Below, piece by piece: positions 12,851-17,334 of a stretch of 17,334 nt of DNA. Each line of letters begins with the position of its first letter. Within the stretch, counting starts at the first letter, position 1. The notes under the pieces were generated by a model. That model was not told the DNA's origin and did no database searches. It saw only the letters and a list, made by a program, of their open reading frames with translations. Location of the stretch: NCBI GenBank assembly GCA_002341185.1, contig DDNP01000013.1:1-17334 (forward strand), read 5' to 3'. Source of the DNA: Candidatus Neomicrothrix sp. UBA2517 (GTDB lineage Bacteria > Actinomycetota > Acidimicrobiia > Acidimicrobiales > UBA8592). Both the position numbers and the translations under genes were made by a program.

Positions 12851-14389
12851 ATGAAAAGCAAGGTTTCACGTACATCACTACGCCTCTTTTCGCAGTTTAC
12901 GAAAATACTGCACCCAAAAAGTAATTGGTTCCAAAATCCCAAAGCTGAGATACTCTCCGGCCTTGTGGTCGCACTGGCACTAATTCCTGAGGCAATTTCT
13001 TTCTCAATTATCGCCGGTGTAGATCCCAAAGTTGGGCTTTATGCATCATTTTCGGTCGCGATCATTATCTCTTTCTCTGGCGGTCGCTCAGGAATGATTT
13101 CTGCTGCGACAGGTGCTATGGCCTTAGTCGTTGTTTCTCTTGTTGAGGAACATGGCGTATCCTATCTTTTCGCAGCAACAATATTGGCGGGAATAATACA
13201 AATTATTTTTGGTCGAATCGGCATAGGGGATTTAATGAAATTTATCCCAAGAACCGTAATGATTGCATTCGTAAACGCGCTAGCCATTCTTATTTTTCTG
13301 GCGCAAATTCCTCACATCCTTCTCTCTAATCAAAGTGATAGAGGTAATTTAAGTATGAATCTAGTATTTATAGGGGTTGGACTCTTTATTATTTACCTGT
13401 TTCCACGATTTTCAAAAGCTATTCCTTCTCCACTGGTTGCAATTGTGTCCGTTACTTTAATGGCTATTCTCTTTAAAATTGACCTACCTACCGTTGGTGA
13501 TATGGGTGAGCTTCCAAATTCATTACCAGGTTTGAGTTTTCCTGATGTTCCTCTTACTTTCGAAATGCTAAAAATAATATTCCCGTATTCTTTAACCTTA
13601 GCTTTAGTTGGGCTTTTGGAATCCTTATTAACTGCCCAATTACTTGATGATCTTACCGATACGAGTAGTAATAAAAATATGGAATCTCGCGGACAAGGTT
13701 TAGCTAACGTCGTAACTGGATTCCTAGGCGGCATGGCTGGTTGTGCCATGGTGGGTCAATCAATAATCAATTATCGTTCAGGAGGGCGTGCACGTCTCTC
13801 TACTTTGTCTTCAGGAGTTTTTTTGTTCATCCTCGTTATTGCATTTGGAGACTTCGTTGCAAAAATTCCTATGCCTGTTTTAGTGGCAGTCATGATCATG
13901 GTTTCAATCAGTACTTTTGATTGGTCAAGTATTCGGCCGGCTAATCTCAAAGCTGTCCCAGTAACAGAAACAGCAGTAATGGTAACCACTGTAGGAACTG
14001 TGCTCATGACACATAATCTTGCTTACGGAGTAGGGGTTGGAGTTCTTCTCTCTGCAGTATTCTTTGTTCGTAATCTTTCACGTGTTGTTCGCGTTACTAT
14101 CTCAAATAGTTCCAGCAGTACTGAACTGCGGTATTTAGTTACCGGAGAACTTTTTTTTGCTTCTGTAGAAGGTTTAGTTCAGGATTTTAATTACGATTTT
14201 ATTGAGGGGCAGAAGGTAAAGATCGATTTAAGCGGGGCACGAATTTGGGATACTTCAGCGGTCGTAGCTATTGACACAGTTTTAAATAAATTCTTGGAAC
14301 GAGGTATAGAAACTGAACTTGTTGGTTTGAATCGTCATGCTAAACGCCTGCACACTAAAACTACTGGACGTTCCTCAGTCGGGCATTGA
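12851..14389 (+). CDS. SulP-family inorganic anion transporter with STAS domain
   Basis: A 512-residue membrane transporter of the SulP/SLC26 family, which moves sulfate, bicarbonate or related anions. The conserved N-terminal core is GLVVALALIPEAISFSIIAGVDPKVGLYAS (37-66). The characteristic block GQGLANVVTGFLGGMAGCAMVGQS...SGGRARLSTL follows in the second half of the membrane domain, which has about 10-14 helices. A C-terminal STAS domain (about 423-505) reads GELFFASVEGLV and VKIDLSGARIWDTSAVVAID, resembling anti-sigma antagonist folds. The STAS domain is slightly shortened. ATG 12851 has GAGGG seven bases upstream, a usable ribosome site. The gene has an unusually structured leader (see 12529-12850). 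Substrate is not predictable from sequence; sulfate and bicarbonate are both possible. The next gene starts 80 bases downstream. Confidence 0.93.
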   Translation: MKSKVSRTSLRLFSQFTKILHPKSNWFQNPKAEILSGLVVALALIPEAISFSIIAGVDPKVGLYASFSVAIIISFSGGRSGMISAATGAMALVVVSLVEEHGVSYLFAATILAGIIQIIFGRIGIGDLMKFIPRTVMIAFVNALAILIFLAQIPHILLSNQSDRGNLSMNLVFIGVGLFIIYLFPRFSKAIPSPLVAIVSVTLMAILFKIDLPTVGDMGELPNSLPGLSFPDVPLTFEMLKIIFPYSLTLALVGLLESLLTAQLLDDLTDTSSNKNMESRGQGLANVVTGFLGGMAGCAMVGQSIINYRSGGRARLSTLSSGVFLFILVIAFGDFVAKIPMPVLVAVMIMVSISTFDWSSIRPANLKAVPVTETAVMVTTVGTVLMTHNLAYGVGVGVLLSAVFFVRNLSRVVRVTISNSSSSTELRYLVTGELFFASVEGLVQDFNYDFIEGQKVKIDLSGARIWDTSAVVAIDTVLNKFLERGIETELVGLNRHAKRLHTKTTGRSSVGH

Positions 14390-14468
14390 ATAACGATTTA
14401 GTTACAAATACAGAGCGTGGCTGATACAGTCCGAGATAAGTTGAAAGTACACTTCTAATACTGCACAT

Positions 14469-14654
14469 ATGAGGAGACAAGTGATTGATGAATCTAAAGA
14501 TGTTCTTTGGCCTCCTACTGACGAGTTAGCTGAAAAGTCTGATGAAACCCAAAATGAAAAAGAAAAATCATTCGGTTTTGATAACTCAGAGAATGCAAGT
14601 GTTCTATACCGCCAACTCGGCATTCAAGTAGAAAAAGACAATTCAGACCAGTAG
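14469..14654 (+). CDS. hypothetical small acidic protein (61 residues)
   Basis: The frame encodes a highly charged, mostly hydrophilic protein: MRRQVIDESKDVLWPP at the start, a Glu/Lys/Asp-rich middle and NASVLYRQLGIQVEK near the end. No signal peptide, membrane segment or known motif is present. The distribution, a Trp-Pro-Pro turn in the first third and an amphipathic SVLYRQLG helix in the last, looks more protein-like than the minus-strand frames over the same bases. A TAATAC box ends seven bases upstream of the ATG, a weak version of the leaderless pattern. A hairpin with T-run lies just after its stop. Coding status is uncertain and the function unknown. Confidence 0.45.
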   Translation: MRRQVIDESKDVLWPPTDELAEKSDETQNEKEKSFGFDNSENASVLYRQLGIQVEKDNSDQ

Positions 14655-14658
14655 GTAA

Positions 14659-14678
14659 TGGCTTCTGCCAAGGTTTTT
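14659..14678 (+). terminator. weak terminator after the 61-residue gene
   Basis: TGGC (14659-14662) and GCCA (14667-14670) form a short stem over TTCT, followed by AGG and five T (14674-14678), five bases after the TAG stop. The stem is only 4 base pairs. A second 5-base hairpin (TTCAC 14677-14681 / GTGAA 14687-14691) overlaps the T-run. Confidence 0.3.
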
Positions 14679-14701
14679 CACTGATTGTGAAGAGACGCAA
14701 T

Positions 14702-14804
14702 GGGCTACGTTTAGATAAAAGAACTTATTAAAATAACCGTCGCAGTACAGAGAGAAAAAAGCGAAAACCCACAACGGGTATTGCCGAAGCACCCGACGTA
14801 GCCC
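14702..14804. ncRNA. structured intergenic element upstream of the QueF-like gene
   Basis: GGGCTACGT (14702-14710) is exactly complementary to ACGTAGCCC (14796-14804), closing an 85-base loop. Nested inside, CGGGT and ACCCG (about 14775-14795) form a stem. On the minus strand this carries a C(TTCG)G tetraloop, a very stable RNA loop, and is followed by GTGGGTTTTCGCTTTTTT, a T-rich tract that could make an alternative ACCC/GGGT terminator stem. The strand is therefore undecided: as plus-strand RNA it would be a leader 147 bases before the QueF-like start, as minus-strand RNA an independent small RNA. It matches no riboswitch, tmRNA or SRP RNA consensus that I recall. Confidence 0.4.
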
Positions 14805-14951
14805 CTAATCTCATTCCTCTTAGCTGATTTGGCGTAGAACTGATTTTATTAAATATGCAGGGGATCAGAAGCTATGTGTTCACAAGGAATCAAGAATATG
14901 ATTATCAACAGTCAAAGTTCAAAGAATGTCTTTCCACGAAAGGGGAAAAAG

Positions 14952-15329
14952 ATGGATGAAACAATGCTTGGCCGAGAAATTGAAGAAAACGAGTATGGGC
15001 GACTCGACACGTTCGAGATTGATGGACCCATGAGGATCAATTTCTACACTAAGGAACTACAAGCGTTATGTCCCTCAGTCGAAGGAATACAACCTGACAT
15101 CTATGAAACAACATTAAGTTATCGAGCGTTAACGCATGCTATCGAAAGCAAGTCATTGAAATTGTGGCTCGTTCAATATCGAAATCAAAGGATATTTGGT
15201 GAGCATTTAGCAATTGAGTTGCACCGGAACCTTTCAAGCCTGAATGGCATTGATGATGTTCAAGTTCGTCTGGTACAGAACATAAGAGGAGGAATAATAA
15301 CGGACATACTTTATCCATCTGAAATATAA
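14952..15329 (+). CDS. divergent QueF-type T-fold protein (7-cyano-7-deazaguanine reductase-like)
   Basis: A 125-residue protein aligning with the core of unimodular QueF, which reduces preQ0 to preQ1 with NADPH in queuosine synthesis. Seen here are the nucleophile region ALCP (C40), QPD (D49), the NADPH signature ESKSLKLW (65-72), the substrate loop RNQRIFGE (78-84, E84) and RGGI (112-115). From ESKS to the FxE motif it aligns with Bacillus subtilis QueF without gaps. Two departures stand out: Gly83 occupies the position of catalytic His (FHE in the family), and Cys-Asp spacing is 9 instead of 7. It is also shorter (about 165 residues in B. subtilis). ATG 14952 has AGGGG seven bases upstream and gives the best fit; ATG 14874 would add 26 residues unlike the family. 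It may be a canonical reductase variant or a different nitrile-processing enzyme. No other queuosine gene is adjacent. Confidence 0.72.
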   Translation: MDETMLGREIEENEYGRLDTFEIDGPMRINFYTKELQALCPSVEGIQPDIYETTLSYRALTHAIESKSLKLWLVQYRNQRIFGEHLAIELHRNLSSLNGIDDVQVRLVQNIRGGIITDILYPSEI

Positions 15330-15483
15330 TAAATGACCTTCTGTGATGGTTACTGTGCCTAGTTCTTAATTTCGATTTGGATAACAGCTCTTGTTAAATT
15401 CGCTTCTTGAACACTTACTCTCGTAACAAACTTTTTAACTAGCATTACATTTTAGAACAGAACTGATTCTTCTACATGTGAAG

Positions 15484-15530
15484 AAGTATTAGAGGACATG
15501 TGTTTGCAGGGCTTTAATACTTAAACTTTT
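15484..15530 (+). terminator. AT-rich inverted repeat with T-run between convergent genes
   Basis: AAGTATTA (15484-15491) is perfectly complementary to TAATACTT (15515-15522), followed by AAAC and five T (15526-15530). It lies between the convergent QueF-like and PPC-like genes. The 23-base loop and A/T stem make it a weak terminator candidate for the plus strand. An adjacent 6-base hairpin (TTCTTC 15467-15472 / GAAGAA 15480-15485) shares its first bases. Confidence 0.35.
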
Positions 15531-16790
15531 TCAACATCCGCCGCCTGATATTTCCACATTCAAGTCAAATGAAACATTACCTCGTATAGCGTTTGTGGTG
15601 ATTAGATAAAGACCTGACTCTGGGAGTAATTCAAAGAAATCCTTAACATCCGTTGATAGTGGTAAGCCGCTTGGAGCGTATATATCAAAGGAAGCGTTAT
15701 CTTCTAAAGATGAAATTCTGGCGTTCATGTCTAGGCAAGCAGATGCGTATAACCCGAAAACTGGACCTGTTTCGCCTCGTAGGATACCTCCAGAAATTGC
15801 AGTACTTGAAGTCTTTGGATCTAGTTGCAGTTCTAGGTACTCATTCGGAGTAGTTATGAGCATATTCAGCTCGTAAGAAACGTTACCTCGAAGAGGGTTA
15901 ATGATTATAAGATGGTCGCCGGATTCTTGAAGCAATGCCTTTGTATTTATCAAATCTTTTCCGAGTTCTCGTCCGTTAGGGGAGATGATGTCAAATGAAG
16001 CGTTCTCTTCAAGAGTAGAAATTGAAACTTGCATCAGTTGGCCTGCAGTAGCTCCGAGTAAGTAAATGGGGCTACTTTCACCTCGAAGAATCCCTCCATT
16101 TACTGTCGCACCGATATCTCCGGCTGTAAATTGGACACGTTCCGTTGTTGCGTTAGTGACGAGAAAATCTAGTTCAAAGTCGACAGGGCCTTGAATAAAG
16201 TCAATTTTCTTTATTTCGATAACGTAGTCTCCTGATTCCGGCAAGAGAACTTGTGTCCGCGAGAACCCATGGCTTATCCGTTCACATGATGGTGTGAAAA
16301 TATTAATGAATGTATCCTCACTACCTGCGGAAAGCGCTACGTTCATTAACTGTCCAGCACCGGCAGCGAGGAGGTATGAAACCTTTTCCTCATTAGACCC
16401 GATAGTCCCTGTGCCAGTCCATCCAATATCTCCTGATTCAAAAGTGACTCTTGAGGAGGTTGGGGTGGACTCGCAAATATTCTCATCATTGCTCTCGTCA
16501 TTGTTAGAGGGAGAAGAAGTTTGCTCTCCTGGTAGTATTTCTTTGTTTGAGGGCGTCTCGGAATCATTGCTCTCATCATTGTTAGAGGGAGAAGAAGTTT
16601 GCTCTCCTGGTACTAATTCTTCGTTTGAGGGCGTCTCGGAATCATTGTCAACGGGTGCGCTACCATCGGATAGATCTGTGCCAGCCCTAAAAACCTGATC
16701 AACCTTTTCTTTTACCTCATCAGCACAGCTTGCTAGGATGCACGAAAAGCTAAGGATTCCAATCGCTACGAAAATAGTTCTACGTTTCAT
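15531..16790 (-). CDS. lipoprotein with Ser/Asn/Glu linker repeats and three PPC-like domains
   Basis: A 419-residue surface lipoprotein when started at ATG 16790. The signal MKRRTIFVAIGILSFSCILASC gives a lipobox with C22. A low-complexity linker of two 26-residue repeats follows (ETPSN...PGEQTSSPSNNDESN). Three homologous beta-rich domains of about 95 residues come next. Each begins near (V/L)xFxxGDIG or a variant, has a G-(A/T)-x-A-GQLM-x-V strand, an ASFDI(I/Y)(S/A)P-(N/S)G loop, then LLPESG-(D/L)-YLI and GNVS-(Y/F)-(E/D)LN. This is the pattern of bacterial pre-peptidase (PPC) beta-sandwich domains. There is no peptidase, so adhesion or ligand binding is likely. A longer frame reaches 16832 but would put 14 residues before the signal peptide. 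The start lies one base after the stop of the collagen-like gene, so translation is probably coupled. Confidence 0.78.
   Translation of the reverse strand: MKRRTIFVAIGILSFSCILASCADEVKEKVDQVFRAGTDLSDGSAPVDNDSETPSNEELVPGEQTSSPSNNDESNDSETPSNKEILPGEQTSSPSNNDESNDENICESTPTSSRVTFESGDIGWTGTGTIGSNEEKVSYLLAAGAGQLMNVALSAGSEDTFINIFTPSCERISHGFSRTQVLLPESGDYVIEIKKIDFIQGPVDFELDFLVTNATTERVQFTAGDIGATVNGGILRGESSPIYLLGATAGQLMQVSISTLEENASFDIISPNGRELGKDLINTKALLQESGDHLIIINPLRGNVSYELNMLITTPNEYLELQLDPKTSSTAISGGILRGETGPVFGLYASACLDMNARISSLEDNASFDIYAPSGLPLSTDVKDFFELLPESGLYLITTNAIRGNVSFDLNVEISGGGC
16486..16641 (-). repeat. 78-base tandem repeat (two copies) in the lipoprotein linker
   Basis: Bases 16486-16563 and 16564-16641 are near-identical, offset by 78 bases (26 codons), and a third copy starts at 16642 before diverging. 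The unit encodes an acidic Ser/Asn/Glu linker with PGEQTSSPSNNDES. A few substitutions separate the copies, so duplication is fairly recent; length variation between strains would be expected. Confidence 0.9.
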
Positions 16791-16791
16791 T

Positions 16792-17334
16792 TTAAGGTAT
16801 AAACTCAAGTGATATTGCGTGAACATAAACATCTGCAGTGCTAGAGTCCTCGCAATAGCTAGCTCCGCCTTCGATTGTATACCGCATTAGACCAATGGTC
16901 ATGAATTCAGCGGAATCCAATTGGTCCGTCATATCCCATGTTTCGGAATATATGGTGTTCGTTGCTTCTGGAGTCAAGCAACTATATCGGGAGTACCCTT
17001 CTGAACTCAAAGCGTCTCCAGAGTTGTAGGTCTCAATACCTGGTTCTAGAAAAATTTCTCCACCAACGCTCGATACGGAATAGAAAACAGTCATTTGAAG
17101 CTCAGAGCTATCGGCCCAACTCTGGGAAAGTCCTAAAGGAATCTTTGCGGTAGAGAAATCATCAGTTTGTTCAGGCATTACGAGTACTTGGTTGTACCAG
17201 CCATCTTGCACGACGGAGGTGACACTCACATTGTCAGCTTGAGTGCAGCACATGTCAGTGGGAGTAAAGGTGATTGAACTTGGGCCTGAAATACCTTGTT
17301 CACCTTCAGGACCTTGTTCACCTTCAGAACCTTG
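16792..17334 (-). CDS. collagen-like protein, C-terminal part (5' end outside window)
   Basis: The frame is open from the right edge to TAA 16792-16794. The first 17 visible residues are Gly-X-Y triplets (GSE GEQ GPE GEQ GIS GP), a bacterial collagen-like stalk that continues outside the window. A roughly 160-residue globular head follows: starting SSITFTPTDMCCTQ, it is rich in beta-forming residues and has Cys at the DMCC start, YSCLTPE and SYCED that could form disulfides. This is the layout of trimeric surface proteins with a collagen stalk and C-terminal head. I do not recognise the head family. The Met at 17253 is internal and is not the start. The gene sits one base upstream of the PPC-like lipoprotein on the same strand, so the two form an operon. 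Confidence 0.8.
   Translation of the reverse strand, partial: QGSEGEQGPEGEQGISGPSSITFTPTDMCCTQADNVSVTSVVQDGWYNQVLVMPEQTDDFSTAKIPLGLSQSWADSSELQMTVFYSVSSVGGEIFLEPGIETYNSGDALSSEGYSRYSCLTPEATNTIYSETWDMTDQLDSAEFMTIGLMRYTIEGGASYCEDSSTADVYVHAISLEFIP
17281..17334 (-). repeat. 18-base collagen-triplet repeat
   Basis: On the minus strand, units GGTTCTGAAGGTGAACAA and GGTCCTGAAGGTGAACAA differ at one base and encode G(S/P)EGEQ. A third, degenerate unit follows (GISGP). The array continues past the window edge. Confidence 0.9.

Noticed and set aside
14515..14700. 61-residue minus-strand frame opposite the small acidic gene
   Set aside because: Phe/Leu/His-rich translation with no motif, no promoter or ribosome site; the plus-strand frame is the better candidate.
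14702..14804. Reading the structured element as tmRNA, SRP RNA, 6S RNA or a classical preQ1-I riboswitch
   Set aside because: The conserved cores of those RNAs (tRNA-like ends and tag frame, the GGAAGCAGC-type SRP loop, or the compact C-rich loop plus A-rich tail of preQ1-I) are not visible.

Overview
The window looks like a piece of chromosome from a free-living, probably marine, low-to-mid GC bacterium. An actinobacterial (Acidimicrobiia-like) host is my best guess. The clues are a small P450-type ferredoxin, a lipoprotein with a C-terminal domain common in Actinobacteria, and many starts preceded by a TANNNT -10 box only 6-9 bases upstream of the start codon, the layout of leaderless transcripts. 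No rRNA, tRNA, CRISPR array, insertion sequence or phage gene was recognised. Genes are mostly single units with their own promoters, not long operons.

Layout, left to right. (1) 1-504: end of a secreted FG-GAP repeat protein, convergent with a reductive-dehalogenase-like corrinoid/iron-sulfur protein (518-1744, minus). (2) 1834-2956, minus: a hemolysin III/TrhA-type membrane protein and a DUF4149-type membrane protein. (3) 3040-7674, plus: a coiled-coil lipoprotein, a DEAD-box RNA helicase with a repeated lysine-rich tail, a TRAM-domain RNA 5-methyluridine methyltransferase and PurU. (4) 7835-9067, plus: a cytochrome P450, convergent with a CotH-family lipoprotein of visibly higher GC (9117-10430, minus). 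(5) 10485-12528: an EamA transporter, a 41-residue basic Cys-containing protein, a very small SET-domain protein (minus) and a ferredoxin (minus). (6) 12851-14389: a SulP anion transporter behind a hairpin-rich leader. (7) 14469-15329: a small acidic protein, then a structured 100-base element followed by a short, divergent QueF-type T-fold protein. (8) 15531-17334, minus: a lipoprotein with three PPC-like beta domains, cotranscribed behind a collagen-like protein that runs off the right edge.

Functional links. The P450 and the ferredoxin are plausible redox partners, although 3.2 kb apart. The helicase and the methyltransferase both act on RNA, and a QueF-type enzyme would belong to tRNA/deazaguanine metabolism. 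The FG-GAP, CotH, collagen-like and PPC-like proteins point to a well-developed cell surface.

The observations I rank highest are: the QueF-like protein, which keeps the catalytic Cys, Asp, Glu and the ESKSLKLW signature but has Gly where the family has its catalytic His and two extra residues between Cys and Asp; the unassigned structured element upstream of it; the reductive-dehalogenase-like protein without a Tat signal; the leaderless promoter set, including a 12-base identical promoter core shared by the P450 and the 41-residue gene; and the structured SulP leader with a terminator-like hairpin. All calls come from reading the sequence; no database search was run.
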